From Butyrivibrio sp. (GTDB lineage Bacteria > Bacillota_A > Clostridia > Lachnospirales > Lachnospiraceae), in NCBI GenBank assembly GCA_024690635.1, contig JAILOW010000108.1, positions 1-20,421 on the forward strand: a DNA stretch of 20,421 nucleotides, written 5' to 3'. Below the pieces are notes generated by a model. The model made no database searches. It was given only the letters and a program-made list of their open reading frames with translations, and was not told the origin of the DNA. The position numbers and the translations under genes were made by a program. Shown piece by piece: positions 7,974-15,300 of this stretch. Within the stretch, counting starts at the first letter, position 1. Each line of letters opens with the position of its first letter.

Positions 7974-8408
7974 ATGAGCGTTAATCAGATATCAGTTTTT
8001 CTTGAAAACAGGCCCGGAAGACTTAAGAAGATGACAGGCGTGCTGGCGGCTCACGGCATAGATATGAGAGCCACATCCCTGGCAGAGACCAAGGATTTCG
8101 GTATTGCAAGGCTTATAGTTGATGACGCCATCAGCGCAGTAAATACACTGAAGGAAAATGATTTTGTTGCAAGCCTTACTCCCGTTCTTGCAGTGGAGAT
8201 CCCTGACGAGGCGGGCGGACTTGATAAGCTCCTTGAGATATTTACGGATGCTGAAGTCAACATTGAGTATATGTACGCTTTTACCGGAGGAAAAGACTCC
8301 GACCATGCATATATGATATTCAGAGTTACCGATACCAAGGCCGCCGAGGCCAAGCTTGTGGGAAAAGGAGCTAAGCTTCTTACCCAGGAAGATATCGCTA
8401 ACATCTAA
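7974..8408 (+). CDS. Tandem ACT-domain protein, probable amino-acid sensor
   Basis: This 144-residue protein consists of two ACT domains (about residues 4-69 and 72-140) and nothing else. ACT domains bind amino acids and allosterically control enzymes or regulators. The first domain has the typical ISVFLENRPGRLKKMTGVLAAHGIDMRA form: beta strand, the glycine turn where ligand binds (RPGRL), then helix. The second (VEIPDEAGGLDKLLEIFTDAEVNIEYMYAF) repeats it with a longer turn. Such stand-alone double-ACT proteins are commonly encoded beside paaK and ior genes. Here it lies 15 bp after paaK and 11 bp before the next ligase. A role as feedback sensor for an aromatic amino acid, acting on PaaK or IorAB, is inferred from context only. 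A GGAGGG site precedes the ATG. Confidence 0.9.
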   Translation: MSVNQISVFLENRPGRLKKMTGVLAAHGIDMRATSLAETKDFGIARLIVDDAISAVNTLKENDFVASLTPVLAVEIPDEAGGLDKLLEIFTDAEVNIEYMYAFTGGKDSDHAYMIFRVTDTKAAEAKLVGKGAKLLTQEDIANI

Positions 8409-8419
8409 GGAGGTAGATG

Positions 8420-10054
8420 ATGCCAATAACGGATCTGCTGGAGAGAAACAGCAAATTATACGGAGAAGAGGTTGCTCTCGTTGAGATCAATCCTGAGATC
8501 AGAGAGGAGCAGAGGGTTACCTGGAAAGAATATGAGCTGATCCAGCCCACTTCCACTTCTTATTACAGAAGACAGATCACCTGGTCTGTATTTGATGAAA
8601 AGGCCAATCGTGTGGCAAATATGCTGATGGAGAGAGGAATCAAGAAAGGCCAGAAGTGTGCCATTCTTCTTATGAACTGTCTTGAGTGGCTGCCTATCTA
8701 CTTTGGCATCCTTAAGTCCGGTGCAGTGGCTGTTCCTCTTAACTTCCGCTTTACTTCCGAAGAGATAGACTACTGTCTGAAAGCTTCGGACTCTGATGTT
8801 TTGTTCTACGGTCCCGAGTTTATCGGTCGTATCGAGGACATTGCGGAGAAGCTTAAAAAAGAGATGCTTCTTTATTACGTGGGAGATCAGTGTCCTTCAT
8901 ACTCTGAGGATTACTACAAACAGGTGTCCAATGCTTCATCCGTTGCACCCAGGATCCTTATTGAGGACAAGGATGATGCGGCAATTTATTTTTCATCGGG
9001 AACAACAGGATTTCCCAAGGCTATTTTACATATCCATACTGCACTTATGCAGTCTGCCAAGATGGAGGCTATCCATCACGAGACCACTCATGATGATAAC
9101 TTCCTTTGCATACCGCCTCTTTATCACACAGGCGCCAAGATGCACTGGTTCGGATCTCTTTATACAGGAAGCAGAGCTGTTCTGTTAAAGGGCAATTCCC
9201 CCGAGGCTATCTTTAAGGCTGTATCCGAGGAGGAATGCACCATAGTATGGCTTCTTGTGCCCTGGGCTCAGGATATACTGGCAGCACTTGATTCAGGCAA
9301 GATGAGACTTGAGGATTATCACCTGAAGCAGTGGAGACTTATGCACATCGGCGCTCAGCCTATCCCGCCTTCACTTATCAGAAGATGGCTTCAGTATTTC
9401 CCTCATCACAAATATGACACCAACTATGGCCTTTCAGAGTCCACAGGCCCCGGCTGTGTGCACCTTGGACTTGAGAACGTTCGCAAGGTGGGAGCTATCG
9501 GAATTCCCGGCTACGGATGGAAAACCAAGATCGTGGATGAGAAAGGAAATATTGTTAAACAGGGAGAAATCGGAGAACTGTGTGTAAAAGGTCCCGGAGT
9601 CATGGTAGAATATTACAAGAACCCGGAAGCTACCGCAGAAATCTTAAAGGACGGATGGCTCTTTACGGGAGACATGGCAAGGCAGGACGAAGAGGGATTC
9701 ATCTTCCTGGTTGACAGAAAGAAGGATGTTATCATCTCCGGAGGCGAAAACCTCTACCCTGTACAGATCGAGAGCTTCCTCATGAAAAATGACAAGATAC
9801 ATGACGCGGCTGTCATCGGTCTTCAGGACGCAAGACTTGGAGAGATAGCTGCGGCAATCATCCAGGTAAAAGAGGGCATGACCCTTACCGAGGAAGAAGT
9901 GGAAAGATTCTGTGTAGATCTTCCCAGATATAAAAGACCCAAAAAGATCATCTTTGCCAATGTCATCAGAAATGCCACAGGCAAGATCGACAAGCCCAAG
10001 CTTCGTGAGATCTACGCCGGTGAGAATATCGTTGAGAAGCAGAATCAGTCCTGA
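8420..10054 (+). CDS. AMP-dependent acyl/aryl-CoA synthetase
   Basis: This is an ANL-superfamily adenylate-forming ligase of 544 residues, which makes a CoA thioester from a carboxylic acid, ATP and CoA. Motifs: P-loop YFSSGTTGFPKAI, residues about 190-202; YGLSEST at about 336-342; TGD Asp418; DRKKDVIISGGENLYP with Arg433; and catalytic Lys522 in ATGKIDKPKLRE. The N-terminal part has an extra segment of about 20 residues between two similar TW motifs (VTWKEYE and ITWSVFDEKANR). I recall this as a feature of a clostridial subfamily. Two ATGs are adjacent (8417 and 8420). The ribosome site AAGGAGGT (8407-8414, overlapping the stop of the ACT gene) has proper spacing only for 8420. It differs from PaaK in size and fold details, so the run has two distinct acid-activating enzymes. 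Its substrate is unknown. Confidence 0.92.
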   Translation: MPITDLLERNSKLYGEEVALVEINPEIREEQRVTWKEYELIQPTSTSYYRRQITWSVFDEKANRVANMLMERGIKKGQKCAILLMNCLEWLPIYFGILKSGAVAVPLNFRFTSEEIDYCLKASDSDVLFYGPEFIGRIEDIAEKLKKEMLLYYVGDQCPSYSEDYYKQVSNASSVAPRILIEDKDDAAIYFSSGTTGFPKAILHIHTALMQSAKMEAIHHETTHDDNFLCIPPLYHTGAKMHWFGSLYTGSRAVLLKGNSPEAIFKAVSEEECTIVWLLVPWAQDILAALDSGKMRLEDYHLKQWRLMHIGAQPIPPSLIRRWLQYFPHHKYDTNYGLSESTGPGCVHLGLENVRKVGAIGIPGYGWKTKIVDEKGNIVKQGEIGELCVKGPGVMVEYYKNPEATAEILKDGWLFTGDMARQDEEGFIFLVDRKKDVIISGGENLYPVQIESFLMKNDKIHDAAVIGLQDARLGEIAAAIIQVKEGMTLTEEEVERFCVDLPRYKRPKKIIFANVIRNATGKIDKPKLREIYAGENIVEKQNQS

Positions 10055-10087
10055 CGGGACAACAGAGATTCTGCCATTGGAAGGACA

Positions 10088-11281
10088 ATGGGAAAATTTG
10101 AAAGCGTGGCACTTTTAAAGTGCGATTCATACGAATACAACGAAGTGGGAAAGGCTCTTGAAAAGGGCCTTTCCCTTATTGATGGTCTGGATATGATAAA
10201 GGAAGGGATGAAGGTGTGCATAAAAGCCAATATGGTATCCGCACACGAACCTGACAGAGCTGTCACCACCCATCCTGTTATCATCAAAAAGCTTTGCGAG
10301 CTTTTGACGGAAAAAGGCGCAAGAGTTGTGATAGGAGACAGCCCGGGAGGACTTTACACACCTTCTTTTGTAAAGAACGTTTACAAAAGCTGCGGCTTTT
10401 ATGAGCTTGAAAGAGAAGGCGTTTCTTTAAATAATGATTTCTCCGTAAAGGAGGCTGAATTTAAAGATGCGGTATCTTTAAAGAGCTTTAGCTATACAGG
10501 CTGGCTTGATGACGCAGATGTCATTATCAATATTTCCAAGCTAAAGACCCACGCTATGATGGGCATGAGCTGCGCAGTAAAGAATATGTTCGGAACCGTG
10601 CCCGGTACCACCAAGCCGGAATACCACATGAGATTTCCGGAGGAGATGGCCTTTGCCAATGTGATGGTTGATCTGAATGAGTATTTCAGGCCAAATCTTT
10701 ACATTGTGGATGCCATAGACGGTATGGAGGGTAACGGCCCAACAGCCGGAGAAAAGAGGCATATAGGAGCTCTTTTGATGTCCAAAAGACCATATGCACT
10801 TGATATGCTCTGTGCTGATATAATAGGCATGGAACTTAAGGATGTTGCCACCATAAAGGCTGCTTTCGAAAGAGGTCTTGGACCTGGATCCGTTTCAGAG
10901 GTTGACGTTGTCGGTGACTACGACAGGCAAAGCGCCCGTATCACCGATTTTAAGAGAGCAACCATTCATCAGAGCATAACCTTTGAGGGAGGAACTCTTT
11001 TTAACAGCATTAAGTCAGCTGCAGTAAAGCTTGCCTATACCACCAAGCCTCTGGTAAAGAAAAATGAGTGCATAGGCTGCAAAAAGTGCCATGACACCTG
11101 CCCTGCCAAGGCTATCACCATGGTAAAAGGCGGAAAGAAGGGTACAGGGCTGATACCGCAGATCGACAGGAGCAAATGCATAAAGTGCTTTTGCTGTCAG
11201 GAGTTTTGCCCTGTGGGAGCCATGAAGGTGCACCAGAACAAGCTTGGCATGCTCCTTAGTACAGCAACGGGAAGTAAGTGA
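10088..11281 (+). CDS. DUF362 protein with two [4Fe-4S] clusters
   Basis: This 397-residue protein joins an N-terminal DUF362 domain (about residues 5-300) to a C-terminal ferredoxin-type domain. DUF362 marks are VCIKANMVSAHEPDRAVTTHP (about 43-63, where parts match the family), VIGDSPGG (81-88) and INISKLKTHAMMGMSCAVKN (147-166). The C-terminal clusters are C328, C331, C334, C338 and C364, C367, C370, C374, each followed by CP, as in bacterial 2[4Fe-4S] ferredoxins. The biochemical role of DUF362 is not established. In this operon an electron-carrier role for IorAB, or delivery of electrons to another enzyme, is an inference. A GGAAGGA ribosome site lies before the ATG. The stop is only one base before the start of the next gene. 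Confidence 0.9.
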   Translation: MGKFESVALLKCDSYEYNEVGKALEKGLSLIDGLDMIKEGMKVCIKANMVSAHEPDRAVTTHPVIIKKLCELLTEKGARVVIGDSPGGLYTPSFVKNVYKSCGFYELEREGVSLNNDFSVKEAEFKDAVSLKSFSYTGWLDDADVIINISKLKTHAMMGMSCAVKNMFGTVPGTTKPEYHMRFPEEMAFANVMVDLNEYFRPNLYIVDAIDGMEGNGPTAGEKRHIGALLMSKRPYALDMLCADIIGMELKDVATIKAAFERGLGPGSVSEVDVVGDYDRQSARITDFKRATIHQSITFEGGTLFNSIKSAAVKLAYTTKPLVKKNECIGCKKCHDTCPAKAITMVKGGKKGTGLIPQIDRSKCIKCFCCQEFCPVGAMKVHQNKLGMLLSTATGSK

Positions 11282-11282
11282 T

Positions 11283-12245
11283 ATGCCTGAATTTACCTAT
11301 GAAATTAAAAACGATAAAAAAGACGGCCATGAGTATGCTGAGATAACAGGCTGCGTGGGAGAAACAAGAGATCTGTGCGTCCCGTCTGAAATTGACGGAT
11401 GCAGAGTTGAGGCCCTTGGAAATCACTCTTTTTCCGGAAGACAGGATATTTACACTGTTTCCATACCTGAGAGTGTCAGGATCCTCTACGGCTTTGCCTT
11501 TCATAACTGCAGGAATCTCAGGAAAATAAGTCTTTTTGATACAATAGACGATTACTATGACGGTGTCTGCAGGCAGTGCGACAGCCTCTCTGAGGTGGAG
11601 ATCACCTTAAAAAGAGGCTGGTATGAGGTTGTGAGAAACTTCCTTGCAGACAACGACAAAACCCTTAGATTTATGCTGCATACAGAATCAGAAGGCAGTG
11701 CCTGCTTGACTTTCCCTGAGTATGTCTATGACTTTGCGGATAATACCATGGCAAGGACCATTCAGTTTTCCATCGCAGGCTCCGGCTACGCCTATAGGGA
11801 GTGCGTTGACAGAAGGAGCATAAACTACAGAGAATACGACAGACTCTTTGACCGCGCTGTTATAGACGGAAACGCCATTCCCGAGGACATTGCTCTGGGA
11901 AGGCTTTTTTATCCTTTGGAACTTGAGGATACATACAAAGAAAAGTATGAGCAGTATGTAAAGAAAAACTCCGGGAGCATTTTAAAACGCTTTATCACAG
12001 AAGGAGCCGACGGGGAAGACAAGCTGGAAGAAAGCACCCTTGTGATAAAAAAGCTTCTGAAATACAGAAATGTGTCCGGAGACAGAATAGTGGAAGAGTC
12101 CGCCCTTGATGCGGCCACCAGACTTGCGACAGAAAAACGGCTGACGACGCTGTGTGCGGAGATGGTGGAAGCCGGAAGGAATGCGGGCGCAGAAACGAAC
12201 CCGGGGGACGGAGTTGGTGGCTCATTTCCGCAATTCAAATTCTGA
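11283..12245 (+). CDS. Leucine-rich-repeat (BspA/LRR_5-like) protein of unknown role
   Basis: This is a 320-residue protein without signal peptide or membrane helix, so it is probably cytoplasmic. Residues about 30-105 carry BspA-type leucine-rich repeats: VPSEIDGCRVEALGNHSFSG, then IPESVRILYGFAFHNC, then SLSEVEITL. The remaining two thirds show no family I recognise. They are charged and probably helical, and the tail is rich in Gly and Pro. An in-frame ATG at 11244 would overlap the DUF362 gene by 38 bases and has no ribosome site. The ATG at 11283, one base after that stop, fits translational coupling and I chose it. The gene is 61 bp before the DUF2201/VWA gene and probably belongs functionally with it and the MoxR ATPase, perhaps as substrate adaptor (inference). 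Confidence 0.85.
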   Translation: MPEFTYEIKNDKKDGHEYAEITGCVGETRDLCVPSEIDGCRVEALGNHSFSGRQDIYTVSIPESVRILYGFAFHNCRNLRKISLFDTIDDYYDGVCRQCDSLSEVEITLKRGWYEVVRNFLADNDKTLRFMLHTESEGSACLTFPEYVYDFADNTMARTIQFSIAGSGYAYRECVDRRSINYREYDRLFDRAVIDGNAIPEDIALGRLFYPLELEDTYKEKYEQYVKKNSGSILKRFITEGADGEDKLEESTLVIKKLLKYRNVSGDRIVEESALDAATRLATEKRLTTLCAEMVEAGRNAGAETNPGDGVGGSFPQFKF

Positions 12246-12306
12246 AAAACCGGCAAAAACATCGCGAAAATAGCACAAACACATTACTACGCGGAAAGGA
12301 GGTCCC

Positions 12307-13671
12307 ATGGAAGAGCAGGCAGGAAGCGCAAAGCGCCTTGAACTTGAAACTGCAGGAAAGAACGTTCTTGCGGCTTCAAGAAATGAACTTTATATAGCCA
12401 TGCGTTTTATGGGGCAGGCCCTTTCAAGCCTTTCCTATGAGATGGATTTATCCACCACGACTCTTGGCACCGATGCAGTGAGCATCAGGTTTAATCCCTC
12501 CTACGTGGCAAAGCTCTTTGTTGAGGAGCCGGGAAGGCTTAACAGAGCCTATATCCACATGCTCCTTCACTGCATTTTCAGGCATATGTACACCTCGGCC
12601 CATTACGAGGATGTAAGGCTTTATGACCTGTGTGCGGACATTGTGACGGAGTCGGTTCTTGATACCATGGACTACAGGTGTATCTACAGGGTATCCTCCG
12701 ACTACCGCGACAGGTGGATAGCGCAGCTTGAAAAAGAGCTGAAGGTCCTTACGGTGGAAAAGCTCTACAGATATTTTTCGGATGAAAAAAACAGACCTGA
12801 TGAGTTTGAACTTGAAAAACTTGAAAGAGAATTCAAGGCAGACGATCACGGCTTTTGGCAAAGACTTCCCAAAGATGATGAACAGGACAAGCCCCCTGAA
12901 GATGATAAGCGGGTCAAATACATAAGCCCCAGGCGCCTTCAGAAGATAAAGGACATGGAAAAAGAGTGGGAGAAGGCTTCCAAAAGGATGCAGACCGAGA
13001 TGGAGACCATCGGAAAAGAGGCCTCCGACAGCGCGGGGAAACTCTCCTGGCTTTTAAAATTTGAAAACACCGACAGAGCCTCTTTTAAGGACTTTCTTGA
13101 AAGATTCAAGATCATCCGGGAGGAGGGAGGGATCGATCTTGATTCCTTCGACTACGGAATGTATCATTTCGGAATAGAAAACTACGGCAACATGCCTCTT
13201 ATAGAGGAAAACGAGTTCAGGGAAGTAAAAAAGATAAGCGATCTTGTCATTGCCATAGACACCTCCGCATCCTGCGCAGATGACGAAGTTCAGGAATTCC
13301 TAAATGCCACGGGAGCCATCCTGTTTGACAGGGACAATTTCTTTCAAAAGATAAGAGTCCATGTGATAGAGTGTGATGAGCATGTTCAGAGAGATGAGGT
13401 GATCACCTCTTTGGATGACATGGAAAAATATGCGAAGGGCATAAAGGTTGAAGGCGGCTACGGCACGGATTTCAGACCCGTCTTTGACTACGTGGAAAAC
13501 CTCAGGAAAAAGGGAGATCTGGAAAACTTAAAGGGCCTTTTGTATTTCACCGACGGCTATGGGATCTACCCTGAAAAAGCCACAGACTACGACACCGGCT
13601 TTGCTTTTTTACAGGACGGGGATTATGATGATGAAAAGGTTCCGGACTGGGCCTTTAAACTCTACATTTAA
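12307..13671 (+). CDS. DUF2201-type pseudo-metallopeptidase with VWA domain
   Basis: This 454-residue cytoplasmic protein has the DUF2201 layout. The N-terminal peptidase-like domain (about 20-250) has a charged, helical stretch at about 135-240. It is followed by a C-terminal von Willebrand A domain (about 310-454). The VWA metal site is intact: DTSAS at 318-322, Thr387-Asp388 in GGYGTDFRPVF and Asp416 in YFTDGYG. In the peptidase part the position of the HExxH zinc motif reads H84-M-L-L-H88, with His93 five residues on. The catalytic Glu is Met, so proteolysis is unlikely. Proteins of this type are encoded next to MoxR AAA ATPases and are thought to work with them in assembling or remodelling protein complexes. 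The MoxR partner follows after 34 bp. A strong AAAGGAGG site precedes the ATG. Confidence 0.88.
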   Translation: MEEQAGSAKRLELETAGKNVLAASRNELYIAMRFMGQALSSLSYEMDLSTTTLGTDAVSIRFNPSYVAKLFVEEPGRLNRAYIHMLLHCIFRHMYTSAHYEDVRLYDLCADIVTESVLDTMDYRCIYRVSSDYRDRWIAQLEKELKVLTVEKLYRYFSDEKNRPDEFELEKLEREFKADDHGFWQRLPKDDEQDKPPEDDKRVKYISPRRLQKIKDMEKEWEKASKRMQTEMETIGKEASDSAGKLSWLLKFENTDRASFKDFLERFKIIREEGGIDLDSFDYGMYHFGIENYGNMPLIEENEFREVKKISDLVIAIDTSASCADDEVQEFLNATGAILFDRDNFFQKIRVHVIECDEHVQRDEVITSLDDMEKYAKGIKVEGGYGTDFRPVFDYVENLRKKGDLENLKGLLYFTDGYGIYPEKATDYDTGFAFLQDGDYDDEKVPDWAFKLYI

Positions 13672-13705
13672 TGCTGCACCATAAAAGATTTTTTGGAGTA
13701 AAGAT

Positions 13706-15232
13706 ATGAACATAGATCAGGCAAAACAGGAAGTAAAAAACGCTGTCCGCATCTATCTTGAGAAGGACGAGACCGGCAGATATGAGATACCCATCGAGAG
13801 GCAGCGCCCCATTCTTTTAATGGGACCTCCCGGAATCGGCAAGACAGCGGTTATGGAGCAGATAGCCCACGAGCTGGGGATCGGCCTTGTTTCCTATACC
13901 ATAACCCATCACACCAGGCAGAGCGCCATCGGCCTTCCCACCATCTCGGAAAAAGAGTACGGCGGGCAGAAATACTCCGTTACCGAGTACACCATGAGTG
14001 AGATCATCGGCGCTGTATACGAACAGATAGAAAAAAGCGGGATCAAAGAGGGAATCCTTTTCCTTGATGAGATCAACTGCGTATCCGAGACCCTTGCACC
14101 CACCATGCTTCAGTTTTTGCAGTACAAGACCTTTGGAAGCCACAGACTTCCGGAAGGGTATATCATAGTAACCGCAGGCAACCCGCCTCAGTACAATAAA
14201 TCAGTCAGGGACTTTGATATAGTAACCCTGGACCGTGTGAGACAGATAAATATCACTGAGGACTTTGATTCCTGGAAAGAATATGCTTACAAAGCCGGCG
14301 TTCACGGCGCCATCATGGCTTATCTTGAGATCAAAAAAGACAATTTCTACAGGGTAAAGACAGAAAGCACCGGCAGAAGCTTTGTCACCGCCAGAGGCTG
14401 GGAGGATCTTTCAAGAGCCATAAAGGTAAGTGAAAAGCTTGGGATCACTGTTGACGAAAACCTTACAGCCCAGTATCTTCAGGCAAAAGATATCTCTGAG
14501 GACTTTGCGGCATATTACGATCTCTACAGAAAATACAACGAGCTGTACAAGATCCCTGATATCCTTGAGGGCAGATATCCTGAGGATATTTCCACCATCA
14601 GAAGCGGCTCTTTTGATGAAAAACTCAGTATCATCGGACTTCTGACCGATGCTCTTATGAATGAGTTCAGGGACTACGAAAGGCAGCAGGCGGTTCAAGG
14701 GCTTTTGTTTGAGACTATTAAAAAACTTGCGGAAAGGGCCAAAAAAGATCCGACCGCCGAAATATCCGCTGCTATGGAAGCAAGAGCAATGGAAGATCAG
14801 ATCAGGGATAAGCTTGAAGCCGGCCTTATGAGCAGAGAACAGGAGAAGTTTTCAAGGCTTGCGGCAGCAGCTCTTATTACTGCGGATTCTGAGATGGAAC
14901 CTGCAGCAAAAAAAGACGGCACAGAAACCGTAAATGCCCTTAAAAGCTGGTTCATGGAAAGAGAGAACAAAAGAAGCGAAGCTGGTGCCGAAACCGGCAG
15001 ACATCTTTCAAATGCCCTTGAATTTCTGGAAAAGACCTACGGAGATCCGCAGTCTCTGTCAGGAAGCCAGGAAATGGTAATCTTTTTGACGGAGCTTTCA
15101 TCGGCATATCACTCTCTTAAATTCGTAAGAGAAACAGGAAATGAAACCTATTATAAATACAATAAGCTCCTGCTTCTTGGCGACAGAAGACAGGAACTTA
15201 AGGAGGAAGTGCTAAAGGCGCTGTCCTTCTAA
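13706..15232 (+). CDS. MoxR-type AAA+ ATPase
   Basis: This is a 508-residue cytoplasmic AAA+ ATPase. Walker A is GPPGIGKT (40-47), Walker B is ILFLDE (117-122), sensor-1 is the Asn in TAGNPPQYN (156-164), and arginines at 177-179 (DRVR) may be the finger. MoxR ATPases form rings and act with VWA proteins as chaperones for activating or assembling enzymes. The VWA partner is immediately upstream. The C-terminal half (about 280-508) is longer than in small MoxR proteins, is mostly helical and unlike anything I can name. A helical lid domain plus a partner-binding region is likely. The target of the module is unknown. It could be an enzyme of the same operon, or be unrelated. It is the last gene before the terminator at 15270-15300. 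Confidence 0.92.
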   Translation: MNIDQAKQEVKNAVRIYLEKDETGRYEIPIERQRPILLMGPPGIGKTAVMEQIAHELGIGLVSYTITHHTRQSAIGLPTISEKEYGGQKYSVTEYTMSEIIGAVYEQIEKSGIKEGILFLDEINCVSETLAPTMLQFLQYKTFGSHRLPEGYIIVTAGNPPQYNKSVRDFDIVTLDRVRQINITEDFDSWKEYAYKAGVHGAIMAYLEIKKDNFYRVKTESTGRSFVTARGWEDLSRAIKVSEKLGITVDENLTAQYLQAKDISEDFAAYYDLYRKYNELYKIPDILEGRYPEDISTIRSGSFDEKLSIIGLLTDALMNEFRDYERQQAVQGLLFETIKKLAERAKKDPTAEISAAMEARAMEDQIRDKLEAGLMSREQEKFSRLAAAALITADSEMEPAAKKDGTETVNALKSWFMERENKRSEAGAETGRHLSNALEFLEKTYGDPQSLSGSQEMVIFLTELSSAYHSLKFVRETGNETYYKYNKLLLLGDRRQELKEEVLKALSF

Positions 15233-15269
15233 GACAGGACAATAGACAGATTCCACGGCATACATTAGA

Positions 15270-15300
15270 AAAAAGGACGGCTTTTACAGTCGTCCTTTTT
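15270..15300. terminator. Bidirectional terminator between MoxR and phosphatase genes
   Basis: AAAAAGGACG (15270-15279) pairs perfectly with CGTCCTTTTT (15291-15300). It extends inward by a G-T and a C-G pair and leaves a 7-nt loop (15282-15288). A/T runs on both sides allow termination on both strands. The end of the minus-strand phosphatase gene, including its TAA at 15284-15286, lies in the hairpin. Confidence 0.85.

Noticed and set aside
11244..11282. Earlier in-frame ATG for the LRR gene
   Set aside because: It overlaps the end of the DUF362 gene, has no ribosome site, and adds residues unlike an LRR protein start.
12246..12306. Possible promoter or terminator between the LRR and VWA genes
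   Set aside because: The 61-bp gap has no hairpin followed by a T run and no paired -35/-10. Only the strong AAAGGAGG ribosome site is evident.
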